From positions 62,001 to 126,000 of the forward strand of contig PGXY01000005.1 in NCBI GenBank assembly GCA_002839375.1: DNA of 64,000 bases. The letters are read 5' to 3'. This document shows positions 50,600 to 59,634 of the stretch, in pieces. The translations under genes and the position numbers were made by a program. This DNA comes from Spirochaetae bacterium HGW-Spirochaetae-1 (lineage in GTDB: Bacteria; Spirochaetota; UBA4802; UBA5550). How positions within the stretch are numbered: the stretch's first letter is position 1; the number at the start of each line of letters is the position of its first letter. The notes under the pieces are model-generated. The model did not search any database, had not been told where the DNA came from, and saw only the letters and a list, made by a program, of their open reading frames with translations.

Positions 50600-50647
50600 C
50601 GACAGAAATGAGGGAGGCCCGGCAATAATAATTCCTCGTTTCTGTCG
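50600..50647. terminator. Hairpin between esterase and chemoreceptor genes
   Basis: CGACAGAAATGAGG and CCTCGTTTCTGTCG form a 14-base stem with one G-T wobble and a 20-base loop, 12 bases past the esterase stop. It has no T tract. Confidence 0.45.
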
Positions 50648-50739
50648 TTCACCGGTCTTTCTGATTATAGCCTTATCAGACTTGGAAAGGATTGACCGAA
50701 TTATTTAAATTTACTGCAGAATGAATCTGTTCCCTTTTT

Positions 50740-52296
50740 TCAATCCCGGTTCGCATCCACTTCCTTTTTAAGCACTTCGGCAACCGTGGCAATCGCCTCG
50801 GCGCTCCCTGCTATCTGTTCCGATCCGGCGGCATTGGACTGACTTACCTCATTGATCGCGCTTATGGACTTGACAATTTCATCCGAAGCGATTTTTTGTT
50901 CATTCGTCGCAGTCTTGATGCTTTCCGATGAACTTTTAACTTTTTCAGTTTCCTGGTTAATTTTAATATTTGCTTCAAGCTGCCGATCCATCTCACTGGT
51001 AATGTCGTACATCATCGTATTGATTTTATTAACCCCTTCAATTATGCTCCCCAGGGTTTTTACGGTACTTACAACATTTCCCTGCCCGTTGTTGATCTCC
51101 GATTCACTTTTTTTAATAAGGATGCTGATCTCTTTGACGCTCGATGATGTTTTGTCGGCCAGTTTGGAAATCTCGTCGGCGACAACGGCAAAGCCACGAC
51201 CGGCATCACCCGCCCGTGCGGCTTCAATGGCCGCATTCAGCGAGAGAAGGTTTATCTGGTCGGATATGTCGTTAATGATACCGATAATATTGCTCATCTC
51301 ACCGGAACTGGAACCGATCTTTGTCATGCTGTCATTCATAAGTTTCAGGTTGCTATCTCCGGTCTGCGCAAAGGATGAAATTTCTTCCGACAGAGAGAGC
51401 ATTTGAGAGAGATCATTTTTTATCTTTTCAATATTTTGTGAAAAACTTTCCATCTGCCCGATCAATGAATTCATGGAGCGATCCTGATCCACGGCAGTCT
51501 CCGATATCTTTTCAACACCGGCTGATATTTCTTCGATCGTCGCCGTTATTTCCTCAGCCGATGCCGCCTGATTTTGTGCATTATCAGAAAAGGACCGCGA
51601 AGAGGCCGAAAGCTCTTCGGAAGAAACGGCAAGCTGTTCCGACGTTTTCCGGACAGATTCCAGGATGGAGGCGATGACACTGTACTGCTCTTTATTCTTC
51701 TCGGCCTGATCCTCAGAACGGATCAGGGCCTTTTCATTGACCCAGTATATGACGTAGGTCAACGAAGCTGTAATGATGAAGGCAACTGCATTATCCATTG
51801 TATAATCTTTCAGATCAATACCGGACAGATTGAGCTGATCATGAACTACAAATTTTATAAATAGAGAATATATGAAGAAATTAGCTATAGTATAAAGTAT
51901 GATACTGCGCTTATTCAAAAGCAGGGGAATCATGGTCTGGATTGCTATAATATAAACTATGGTGTCGATCCTGGTGAGAACCGTTTCACCTTTATCAAAG
52001 AATATAGTCATCCATACACTGAAAAGGCAGATTATAATGATCAGATTTGCCGCAATCAGTATTTTCCCCTTTCGCAGGGAAAAGAACACAATGCTTGTGA
52101 GCAGGATTGCCATAATCAGGGGCATCACAAGGCTAAGGGGAACATCGCCTTTTCGGATTAGCGAAACCAAAATGAGAACAAGGAACTCAAATCCCATAAC
52201 AAGAAAGGCAAGAGCAAGAATGACTTTTGATTTTATCTGGATTATAAAATCGCTCTCCAGATACCGAGCAAGAAAAAACTGTGATATTTTACTCAT
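50740..52296 (-). CDS. Methyl-accepting chemotaxis protein with multi-pass N-terminus
   Basis: A 518-residue chemoreceptor. Instead of a periplasmic sensor between two helices, the first about 200 residues carry six hydrophobic helices with short loops. The rest is a long coiled-coil signalling domain with the conserved tip [33 protein letters not shown]. It probably reports on a membrane or intracellular cue to CheA/CheW, which are not encoded here. It differs from the second MCP in the window (62365-63495), which has a four-helix start. It is monocistronic. Confidence 0.9.
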   Translation of the reverse strand: MSKISQFFLARYLESDFIIQIKSKVILALAFLVMGFEFLVLILVSLIRKGDVPLSLVMPLIMAILLTSIVFFSLRKGKILIAANLIIIICLFSVWMTIFFDKGETVLTRIDTIVYIIAIQTMIPLLLNKRSIILYTIANFFIYSLFIKFVVHDQLNLSGIDLKDYTMDNAVAFIITASLTYVIYWVNEKALIRSEDQAEKNKEQYSVIASILESVRKTSEQLAVSSEELSASSRSFSDNAQNQAASAEEITATIEEISAGVEKISETAVDQDRSMNSLIGQMESFSQNIEKIKNDLSQMLSLSEEISSFAQTGDSNLKLMNDSMTKIGSSSGEMSNIIGIINDISDQINLLSLNAAIEAARAGDAGRGFAVVADEISKLADKTSSSVKEISILIKKSESEINNGQGNVVSTVKTLGSIIEGVNKINTMMYDITSEMDRQLEANIKINQETEKVKSSSESIKTATNEQKIASDEIVKSISAINEVSQSNAAGSEQIAGSAEAIATVAEVLKKEVDANRD

Positions 52297-52563
52297 ATAC
52301 GATTGCCTTCATATCCCTTTAATCTGTTTATTGATATACAAGACATATCTATTTTATTTATTAATTTCAACAAAATAATTCAACTCCTCATAGTAAATCC
52401 TGATTTTATAGATACAGAGGAATCGTACCGTTTTATTGCACACAACTCCACGCTATAAAACCGCATTTTCCCACTGTACCTGCAATCCATGCTATAGCTC
52501 CAAGGTCATCCAGGATAATAAAGGTATTGACACCCATGTCGGGGCATGTTAACAAAATGACTC

Positions 52564-53673
52564 ATGTCACCCTCAACTTTTTCCATGCTGCACGAGATGC
52601 ACTTTAATACCATCACCGATTTCATCGCCATTATATTGACCTTCTTCAGTTCAGGACTGGCCTTCCTCATGTTTCTCGGCAGGCTCATGGCGGGAGAAAA
52701 AAACCGTGATGGCATTTACTTTGCCCTGGCCATGCTCTGCATATCCCTATGGCGCCTCGGCGACGGCTTCAGTTACCTGGTCCTGTTCGGCATTTCCGGT
52801 TCCACCCCTCTTTCACTGAGTATTATTTCATCTATCGCCTATTTCTACACCTGTCCCCTGCTGTATTTTTATATAAATGTTCAGATCCGCGATCAGGAAG
52901 ATTTATCGGGGAGGATATTTCCGCACATGATCTTTCCCTCGGCAATTTCCATAGTTCTCCTCTCAGCGCTTCTTGCTCTCGCCTTTTCTGCCTTTGACCT
53001 GCACACTTTTACTTCCGTTGATAAAACACTGGTTCGTTTTGCCACGGTACTTAACTGTCTCTACGCTGTTTCTCTTTTATCGAAAATGATAATTCTGTTC
53101 TACAAGGGAAAAAAAGTTATCAGCAGACATTTCCTCCTGAACGGTGTCATCATCATCCTCCTGATCGTCACTATCGCCTTCTTCCTTGCAGGCGATAAAT
53201 TCATGCTCTCACTCCTTTTTTTCCTGGTAATTTCCCTGTTCCACGTTTTCGGCGGTCTGTTCAACTCAAACCTTCAAATACTCAAAGACGAGGCGGAACG
53301 GGGTAAATATACAAAATCGCACATCCGTGAACTCGATGTTGATGCCGTGGTTAATCGTATCGTTTCACTTATGTCTGTAGACAAAATATACCGCGATGAG
53401 GAAATATCCTTGAAGTCTTTTTCCGAAAAGCTGCAGTTGACACCTCACCAGGTATCGGAAATCCTCAACAGCAGGCTGGGCATGAATTTCCCTACGTGCA
53501 TTAATTATTACCGTATCGACGAGGCACGTGATATTTTTGGAAAAGACAGGGATGCCTCTATTGTCACCGTGGCCTATCATGTAGGTTTCAGTTCCCTGTC
53601 CTCATTTTATTCCGCCTTCAAGAAAATTACCGGTATGTCGCCGGGCACGTACCAGAAATTCATCAACAAATGA
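52564..53673 (+). CDS. AraC family regulator with membrane-spanning N-terminus
   Basis: A 369-residue protein. Residues 15-235 contain seven hydrophobic helices. The C-terminal about 95 residues are an AraC DNA-binding domain: SLKSFSEKLQLTPHQVSEILNSRLGMNFPTCINYYRIDEARDIF, then SIVTVAYHVGFSSLSSFYSAFKKITGMSPGTY. AraC proteins with membrane-embedded sensors are common in Leptospira-like spirochaetes and Bacteroidetes. The ATG at 52564 has no good ribosome-binding site; start codons at 52585 or 52597 are possible. The lipase/peptidase genes downstream may be its targets. Confidence 0.85.
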   Translation: MSPSTFSMLHEMHFNTITDFIAIILTFFSSGLAFLMFLGRLMAGEKNRDGIYFALAMLCISLWRLGDGFSYLVLFGISGSTPLSLSIISSIAYFYTCPLLYFYINVQIRDQEDLSGRIFPHMIFPSAISIVLLSALLALAFSAFDLHTFTSVDKTLVRFATVLNCLYAVSLLSKMIILFYKGKKVISRHFLLNGVIIILLIVTIAFFLAGDKFMLSLLFFLVISLFHVFGGLFNSNLQILKDEAERGKYTKSHIRELDVDAVVNRIVSLMSVDKIYRDEEISLKSFSEKLQLTPHQVSEILNSRLGMNFPTCINYYRIDEARDIFGKDRDASIVTVAYHVGFSSLSSFYSAFKKITGMSPGTYQKFINK

Positions 53674-53758
53674 TTCCAGGTTTATAAACCCGGTAGACCG
53701 AAAATGCGAAGTATGATAGGAACTGCATAATAAAATTCCTGTATTGCCGGTGCTGAAC

Positions 53759-54823
53759 ATGAAAAAAAGAAAAACGATCATAGCTGCAGTCCTCATTCTC
53801 CCGCTCCTGCTTCTTTTTTCTGCCGGAGCCCTTATGTATGTCAGTGATGTAAGGCAGGCAAAAAACATGGGGCCTGCTCCGCCTCTCATCCATAAAAACT
53901 GCCGGACCATATATCCCATCGTCATAGCCCATCACTGGGGACCTCCCCGGCACCGGGAATACGATTCCCGCGGCAAAGTCACGGAGTATTTTTATCGGCC
54001 CGTCATCGATGTACTCCGCAGTTGCGGCGCCGATATCCGCGTAGCCGTTTACAGTCACGATTATGACACCACCCCGGCGCGCGCCCAGGAATTAAAAAAC
54101 TTCATCGTCGCAAATTTTACGGGGAATACAGAGTACATGCGTACATGGCGCCTGGCACACCCCGGTAAAATATTTAAAGTAAACCTGGTGGGACACTCCC
54201 AGGGATGCCAGGACAGCCGTTACATGATTTCAAACCTGGGCATGGCGCCCCTTGCAGCAAGCTGGACCGGGCTTGCCGGCGAAAGCAGGGGCACTCCCAT
54301 GGCCGACCTGGGTATGGCCCTCTACGACAATCCCCTGTTCTCTCTTTTCGCAGACTGCCTTCTCATGTCGCTGTTCCACGACTCCTGCCGCGACAGGGAT
54401 CACCTGTTCCGGTTCATTGAATCAGTACGCTGCCTGAGCGAGGATTACATGCAGGGCACGGGGGAATACAGCTCCGGTGGGCGGTTCGAGGGCCGGGGAT
54501 TCACGGCACGGTATGGTCCGACGGTTTACTACCAGAACTGGGCAGCCCGTCTCAGGTGGATGCCCCATGAATGGTCCGCATTATATCCACTCTGGAAATA
54601 TATCCAGCTCACCCGGGGTGACAATGACATTTACACTCCCCTGTCCTCGCAGATCCACGATGAAAAGTTTGTCAGGAACCGCGGCGTCCTGGACGGAGCG
54701 GAATGGTGGGGAGGCGTACACCACATGGCCTTTACGGGATCATTGAACCAGCCAAACCCCGGCTTCAGCCAGGAACAGTTCTGGATAGATATGATTGCCG
54801 AGTTGCGCGAAATGGGTTTTTAA
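53759..54823 (+). CDS. Lipase-like alpha/beta hydrolase
   Basis: A 354-residue protein with one N-terminal hydrophobic segment (residues 7-27), so it is exported or membrane-anchored. It looks like a bacterial triacylglycerol lipase: IYPIVIAHHWG takes the place of the usual I-V-L-V-H-G-L oxyanion block, Ser147 lies in the nucleophile elbow GHSQG, an Asp is in DNDIYTPLSS and a His in GGVHHMAF. ATG at 53759 is preferred over a TTG five codons upstream. It is followed 22 bases later by the M28-like lipoprotein gene, so the two are likely one operon. The substrate is unproven. Confidence 0.8.
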   Translation: MKKRKTIIAAVLILPLLLLFSAGALMYVSDVRQAKNMGPAPPLIHKNCRTIYPIVIAHHWGPPRHREYDSRGKVTEYFYRPVIDVLRSCGADIRVAVYSHDYDTTPARAQELKNFIVANFTGNTEYMRTWRLAHPGKIFKVNLVGHSQGCQDSRYMISNLGMAPLAASWTGLAGESRGTPMADLGMALYDNPLFSLFADCLLMSLFHDSCRDRDHLFRFIESVRCLSEDYMQGTGEYSSGGRFEGRGFTARYGPTVYYQNWAARLRWMPHEWSALYPLWKYIQLTRGDNDIYTPLSSQIHDEKFVRNRGVLDGAEWWGGVHHMAFTGSLNQPNPGFSQEQFWIDMIAELREMGF

Positions 54824-54845
54824 AATACAAACAGGAGGAAAAAAC

Positions 54846-56444
54846 ATGTCTGAAAAACCGGCACAGATAAAAGGGGGATATATCCGCGCCATGATCGCCG
54901 TCGCTGTCATGGCCCTTTTCAGCTGCGAATCGACAATTACCGTACAACCGTCGGAATGGTCCGGGAAGGACCAAAACCTTCAGTCCAATAAAGAGATATT
55001 CGGCTACATAAAGGACCTGACCTCCTTCGGATTCCGGCGAACCGGAACGCCTGCGGGGAAAAAATCCGCTGAATACATCAGGGACCGGTTCCGGTCTTTC
55101 GGCCTGAAGAACGTAGAGCTGGAGCGATACGATACACACCGATGGGAGGCCCTGGAGTGGAAGCTTGCCGTTGACGGAAAGGCAATAGACTCCTTTTTTA
55201 TGCCCAACACCATGCGCAAAGAAGAGTTCGGTTCGTTCTCCCTGGGCCCCCGGGGGCTCTCCACGGAAATCGTCTATGTGGGAGAGGGCTCCGACGATGA
55301 TTATAAAAATATTGATGTGAAGAATAAAATCGTTCTCTGTGACATCCGCTTTTATGATGTGGAGTGGCGGGACTTCAAGGGCATGAGCTATTTCACCTAT
55401 GATCCGGGAAAAACCCTGGAGAAGGGCATGAAGCACGAGAATCCCTATGTATCAAAAAATTATCCCTCGTGTTATTACCGCGCCCAGAAAAACGGCGCTG
55501 CCGCCTTTGTGGGTGTCCTGGTCGATTATTTCGACCGGAACACCTACTATAACGAAGACCTGTCGCTCTCATCGGAATTCGGCATGCATGGATACATGAA
55601 GATACCGGGCCTGTATCTGAGCAGATCGCAGGGACAGGCCGTAAAGAATATCCTCAACAACAAAAACAACAGGTGCCCGGCAAATCTGAAATTCTCCGTA
55701 AAAATAGAACAGGCCTCGGCGTGGAATGCCGTGGGATATATCCCCGGCAAAAGCAAAGACATCATCCTTATCCATTCCCATCACGATACAGCATTCACCG
55801 GGGCCGTGCAGGACGCCTCGGGAGTTGCCGTTGTTCTGGCCATGGCAAAATATTTTGCCCAGGCCCCGGCGGAGCTGCGTGATAAAACACTTCTCTTCGC
55901 CGCGCTGGACAGCCATTTCTTCGGTTACACGGCCAACAAGGGTTTCATCAAAAAGCATTCGGACCTGGGTGAAAACATAATCCTCGACGTCTGCGTTGAG
56001 CACATTGGCCTGGAGGCGAAGAATATCGACGGCAGGCTGAAGGTCACGGACAAATGCGAACCCCGGGGCCTTATCATATCCGAAAACAGGCAGCTCATAT
56101 CCATAACAGAGAGCGCCGTGGTGAAAAATAATTACGGGCGTTTTACCCTCATCCCCACCTTTTCACCCCTGGGCGTATGCTCCGATGCCTTTTATATTCA
56201 CAGGGCCGGCGTACCAGTTGTGAGCCTCATCAGCGCGCCCCTGTATATTTACGACACCTGCGACACCCTGGACATGGTGGCCATTGACGAGCTCAATCCC
56301 ACGGCAGCGACACTCATCGACATCGTCGAAGCTGCGGATAATCTTCCCACAGAGGAAATAAAGAATACATCGTTGATTTTCCAGCACCGCATAACGTATT
56401 ACTGGTGGCTCCTGGGGAAAATTGTTGAAATGGTTTTCGGTTGA
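54846..56444 (+). CDS. M28-like peptidase-fold lipoprotein with altered metal site
   Basis: A 532-residue lipoprotein (Cys27 in ALFSC). The first part resembles the PA-like domain found before M28 peptidases (KNKIVLCDIRFYDVEWRDF). The catalytic fold starts near residue 300: IHSHHDTAF holds the first zinc His and Asp, and VQDASGVAV the bridging Asp. Where active M28 enzymes have a Glu-Glu pair, this protein reads LFAALDSHFFGY, so the general base and a zinc ligand are replaced. Later segments (AGVPVVSL) fit the fold. AGGAGG precedes the ATG. It may act on another substrate or be inactive. Confidence 0.75.
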   Translation: MSEKPAQIKGGYIRAMIAVAVMALFSCESTITVQPSEWSGKDQNLQSNKEIFGYIKDLTSFGFRRTGTPAGKKSAEYIRDRFRSFGLKNVELERYDTHRWEALEWKLAVDGKAIDSFFMPNTMRKEEFGSFSLGPRGLSTEIVYVGEGSDDDYKNIDVKNKIVLCDIRFYDVEWRDFKGMSYFTYDPGKTLEKGMKHENPYVSKNYPSCYYRAQKNGAAAFVGVLVDYFDRNTYYNEDLSLSSEFGMHGYMKIPGLYLSRSQGQAVKNILNNKNNRCPANLKFSVKIEQASAWNAVGYIPGKSKDIILIHSHHDTAFTGAVQDASGVAVVLAMAKYFAQAPAELRDKTLLFAALDSHFFGYTANKGFIKKHSDLGENIILDVCVEHIGLEAKNIDGRLKVTDKCEPRGLIISENRQLISITESAVVKNNYGRFTLIPTFSPLGVCSDAFYIHRAGVPVVSLISAPLYIYDTCDTLDMVAIDELNPTAATLIDIVEAADNLPTEEIKNTSLIFQHRITYYWWLLGKIVEMVFG

Positions 56445-56458
56445 GACTGTAAAAAAAG

Positions 56459-56482
56459 ATCCCGGCGCTGCCGGGATTTTTA
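56459..56482 (+). terminator. Rho-independent terminator after the M28-like gene
   Basis: ATCCCGGC and GCCGGGAT pair around a 3-base loop and are followed by TTTTTAT. An A run precedes the stem, so it may work in both directions for the barrel gene that converges on it. Confidence 0.8.
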
Positions 56483-56508
56483 TCGTTCACAGCTCTATTG
56501 GTTCAAGA

Positions 56509-57294
56509 CTATATCATGTACACCGCACCCAGGGTAATGCCGAAAAAACGGTCACTGGATTTCGGAGGATTCGGCTGATCAGGAACGACCTGTACCTGCT
56601 GATACCGAAACCCTCCCTGTATCATGACGTTCTCCATGATAATGTAATTCAGACCGATCTCAGCATTGAAGCCGAGGCCGTTTTTCATGTTCATGGAATC
56701 ATCGGGCTGGCCCGGAGCTTCCAATTTCAAATCACCCAGTACGGCATAGAGAAAACCGGCCTGAATGCCGGCAATGAGACTATCGGTTAAAGGGTACACA
56801 GCAGCAAGTCCCACGGTGGGTATATGCCCCATCATCTTCATGATAAATTTGTCTCCGGTCATAGTATATTCAGTTTTATAGGTCTGTAGTTTATAGCCGG
56901 CGAAAACCTTGAAGTACGTTAAAAAAGCATAATTTACGGCGAAATCGAAGTCCATGCGCCTGCAATCGGCATCCATTTTCACAGTGCCGCCGCCACCATC
57001 GGGCATCTCCATTTTTTGTTTAAAATAACTCAGTGCCATAATAGCCGCGCTGACAGACCAGGTTCCCCCGTCGGTCTGGTATCCCAGGACCGGTCCTGCC
57101 AGAATCCCGATCCCCAGTTCCGCTTCACCCCCAGCGTTTGCCTCCAGATTCTGCCCCATCCAGGAGTCCCACATGGCAGTCCAGGTCTTGACTCCCACAA
57201 TAAAAGTCCCGGCCTTTCCCTGCGCCGGCATTACACAGATAATACAGGCCACTGCCAGGGCAATAATACTTGTTCTTTTTATCACACTCATCAT
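56509..57294 (-). CDS. Outer-membrane beta-barrel protein
   Basis: A 261-residue protein with a signal peptide ending GKAGT. About ten amphipathic strands follow, many ending in aromatic residues (GPVLGYQTDGGTWSVSAAIMALSYF, FFGITLGAVYMI). Gly-rich turns (DGGGGTVKMD) and the hydrophobic end support a barrel. AAGGAG lies six bases before the ATG. No family is recognised beyond general OmpW/OmpX-like size. It is convergent with the M28-like gene. Confidence 0.75.
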   Translation of the reverse strand: MMSVIKRTSIIALAVACIICVMPAQGKAGTFIVGVKTWTAMWDSWMGQNLEANAGGEAELGIGILAGPVLGYQTDGGTWSVSAAIMALSYFKQKMEMPDGGGGTVKMDADCRRMDFDFAVNYAFLTYFKVFAGYKLQTYKTEYTMTGDKFIMKMMGHIPTVGLAAVYPLTDSLIAGIQAGFLYAVLGDLKLEAPGQPDDSMNMKNGLGFNAEIGLNYIIMENVMIQGGFRYQQVQVVPDQPNPPKSSDRFFGITLGAVYMI

Positions 57295-57369
57295 CGAATA
57301 CTCCTTGTTTAATTTTATCTTTCACGGCAGAAGGGTCGCCCGCACTGCCCATCATCGCCATTTTTGTTA

Positions 57370-58182
57370 CTACAGTGTCATGGGCACAGCCAGGGCCATC
57401 CTGGAAAGGTTCTTCTTCGCCTTTTCATACTCGCTGTCGTAATCCAGGGCCTTTTTAAAGTCTTCTTTGGCCTCTTCCTTTATCTTTTTAACTTCCAGTG
57501 CAACGTCTGCTTTTTTCCCGACCTTTGCCTTATTTTCCAGGATTTGAATTTTCTCTAGTTTTTCCTCGCCGCGGTAATTGGCCAGAGACGCCTCCACAAC
57601 CTTGGTGTCATGACGCTCAAGCAGGGTCTTTTTGGCAGCGTCGTTCATTGCGAGGTTCATCCCTTCGGTAATGGTGATGGCGATATCGTTCTGCAGGGTA
57701 TAAAAACCGTCCAGCTTGCCTTGTTTGGACGTCTGCACCATTATTTCTCCCGACTCGATTGACATAACCTTGGCATTGATCTGCAGAGTCTCCCTGAAAA
57801 CTGAAAAAGAGCCCACAACTATATATTGAGCGTTCAGGAGCCTGCCCAGTTCAACCACACCTTTCTGGTCCGTGGCGCCCAGGAGCTGGAATTCCTGCTC
57901 TTTGAGTACTTTTTTTACTATATACTCCCGTGATATCACTTTATAATAGGGAATGGCGCCCAACGACTCCATAATCATGTCGGGAATTCCCTGCTGCCAT
58001 GGCGCATAGTCCTTTGTGCCGATGGACCTGTCCTCAAACCTGGATACCGATATTACTCTTTTCTGATTGTCCGGAACATTAATATTCATCACCGGATCAA
58101 TTTTTACCGTATTTTCGCCGGTAGCACAACCGGCAAAAATCGTTACACTTAACGTCATCAAGACAATAATCATTTTTTTCAT
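57370..58182 (-). CDS. CsgG-like lipoprotein with TPR-type tail
   Basis: A 271-residue lipoprotein; ATG at 58182 follows GGAAGGA and gives the lipobox IFAGC. The CsgG core is seen as KRVISVSRFEDRSIG, IPYYKVISREYIVKKVLKEQEFQLLGATD and LNAQYIVVGSFSVF. From about residue 215 it continues with Lys/Glu-rich helices (VALEVKKIKEEAKEDFKKALDYDSEYEKAKKNL) that look like one TPR-like unit. It resembles the shorter protein at 17217-17783. In this family, some members help outer-membrane assembly or secretion; others are of unknown use. Confidence 0.8.
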   Translation of the reverse strand: MKKMIIVLMTLSVTIFAGCATGENTVKIDPVMNINVPDNQKRVISVSRFEDRSIGTKDYAPWQQGIPDMIMESLGAIPYYKVISREYIVKKVLKEQEFQLLGATDQKGVVELGRLLNAQYIVVGSFSVFRETLQINAKVMSIESGEIMVQTSKQGKLDGFYTLQNDIAITITEGMNLAMNDAAKKTLLERHDTKVVEASLANYRGEEKLEKIQILENKAKVGKKADVALEVKKIKEEAKEDFKKALDYDSEYEKAKKNLSRMALAVPMTL

Positions 58183-58397
58183 AGCGAAGTCCTTCCAATA
58201 ATCAGTTATTCCTGCATACACGAAAACTTCAGGCATCTTGATAAAGCTGTAATTTTCCAACCAACGAATAACATACAATTTATTATTTGTATATTTCAAG
58301 TAAAGTTTTACCTGTATGTATTTTTTTCCTTGTTTTTAGCAAATTCTCAGGAGTGTATTTTTTTGTGGCGAGGGGGGCATACAAGAATTTTCCACCG

Positions 58398-58446
58398 TTA
58401 AAAACCGTCCCATGGAACTGAATATCTCGTGCCTCTGCCGTGGTTC
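58398..58446 (+). repeat. Dispersed intergenic repeat, 5-prime half (copy 13)
   Basis: GTTAAAAACCGTCCCATGG then AACTGAATATCTCG; matches the first half CGCCAAAAACCGATCCATGA of the family. Confidence 0.6.
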
Positions 58447-58502
58447 GACAGTTTTACAAGCCGTTGTAAGCATCCATGATTATTTTTACATCCGCGATGT
58501 TC

Positions 58503-58545
58503 CATTATTGACAAAAGTTCCGGACAGGCAGCGGGATTGTATATC
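58503..58545 (+). repeat. Dispersed intergenic repeat, 3-prime half with shared leader (copy 14)
   Basis: Starts CATTATTGACAAAAGTTCC, identical to 14784-14802, and continues GGACAGGCAGCGGG into an AT end. It lies about 100 bases 3-prime of the DUF1566-like gene. Confidence 0.55.
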
Positions 58546-58650
58546 ACGAGCAAAAAGGACCTGATTTTTAGAGGTGCCCATAATGAATACGGATAAACAT
58601 GGACCGGAAATATCCGATCCGCGTTTATCCGTAAATTATTTTCAATAAAT

Positions 58651-59235
58651 CTATTCCTCTCTGAAGGCTCTGACCGCGCGTACCCTCAGATGATTGGTCT
58701 TGGCGTTGTTGTCAACAGCGCCATCTTCGAATCCCTGGTACCATGCGTACGCTTCATCGCTTTCCGATGAACTCCAGTATTCGTTATCAGAAAAACCGCC
58801 GATCCCTTTTTTCTTCAGGTTGGTATAGAGCAGGCTCAGCTCTTTTTTGGATGGAAGATACCAGTCGGTTATACCGCCGCCCTTGTAATCAGCGCACACC
58901 TTGGCCGCATGGGCGCTGCTTCCGTGAACCTGTAAAATTTTTGAGGTATTGGCTGCGCCGGCGCCCAATTCAGTACCCGTTGCGCCCGTTACACCGGTGC
59001 TCCCCTCGCTCCAGGCGGCATCAGCACTCTGGTCAATTGGTGCTGCTTCAAGATAGCGCCATCTCTTGAGATCGATGGCCCTGGTGTCGATTCCCCTGTC
59101 AAAGAATATAAATCCCCCAGCCGGGCCCCTGTCGCCTATTTTGTAAGTTTTCTTTTCTTCGATCGCCCTGCCCGATACTACAGTTACAGCCGCAATTACC
59201 AGAACAGGTACGATAGCTTTGAGATAATGTTTCAT
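58651..59235 (-). CDS. DUF1566/Lcl C-terminal type exported protein
   Basis: A 194-residue protein with a signal peptide (residues 1-24). The core blocks are IGDRGPAGGFIFFDRG near the start, then WYLPSKKELSLLYTNLKK and EYWSSSESDEAYAWYQGFEDGAV, ending RVRAVRAF. This is the Lcl-C/DUF1566 pattern common on the surface of spirochaetes and other bacteria, whose fold is related to adhesin C-type lectin-like domains. No lipobox is present. A ligand is not indicated. Confidence 0.8.
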   Translation of the reverse strand: MKHYLKAIVPVLVIAAVTVVSGRAIEEKKTYKIGDRGPAGGFIFFDRGIDTRAIDLKRWRYLEAAPIDQSADAAWSEGSTGVTGATGTELGAGAANTSKILQVHGSSAHAAKVCADYKGGGITDWYLPSKKELSLLYTNLKKKGIGGFSDNEYWSSSESDEAYAWYQGFEDGAVDNNAKTNHLRVRAVRAFREE

Positions 59236-59634
59236 TGTTCCTCCAGTATTTTTTTATTTGTCTATCAGAGAAATCACGACGCCAAAAACCGATCCATGAG
59301 ACTGAATGTGTCTTACGTGCACCATTCAGGAAAGGCTATTTAAATTTTCAGTTTTATACCGTCCATAATACCGGCATTTTTTCCGGCATGTTGCGAAAGC
59401 AATGACAGCTCCTATACCGAAAATCAGCCTGTTATATTATGATTAATGCCCATGTCAATTACTTAAAAAGGAACCATTAAGCAATACAACATTTCCACAC
59501 CGCGGATACTTCAGGCTGCCGGATACAAAAAAGGAAATGTTTTCCTTGCGCATCATTATAAATGCTCAGTTTTTTTATATACAATAAATTCCATAAAAAG
59601 TATGGTGCTTTATCTTTTTTATGGAGCCCGGACA
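59236..59634. other. Intergenic stretch between divergent genes
   Basis: Holds a repeat copy at 59279-59351 and AT-rich sequence before the ankyrin lipoprotein gene. No gene is supported. Confidence 0.45.
59279..59351 (+). repeat. Dispersed intergenic repeat, full-length copy (copy 15)
   Basis: CGCCAAAAACCGATCCATGA at the start, then GACTGAATGTGTCTTA and an AGGAAAGGC block ending in TATTTAAATTTTC. The first half is the best match to the family consensus. Confidence 0.7.

Larger units (their letters stand above)
58183..58650. other. Intergenic stretch with two repeat copies
   Basis: Between two minus-strand genes. It holds a 5-prime half at 58398-58446 and a second copy at 58503-58545. No gene is supported. 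Confidence 0.5.
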
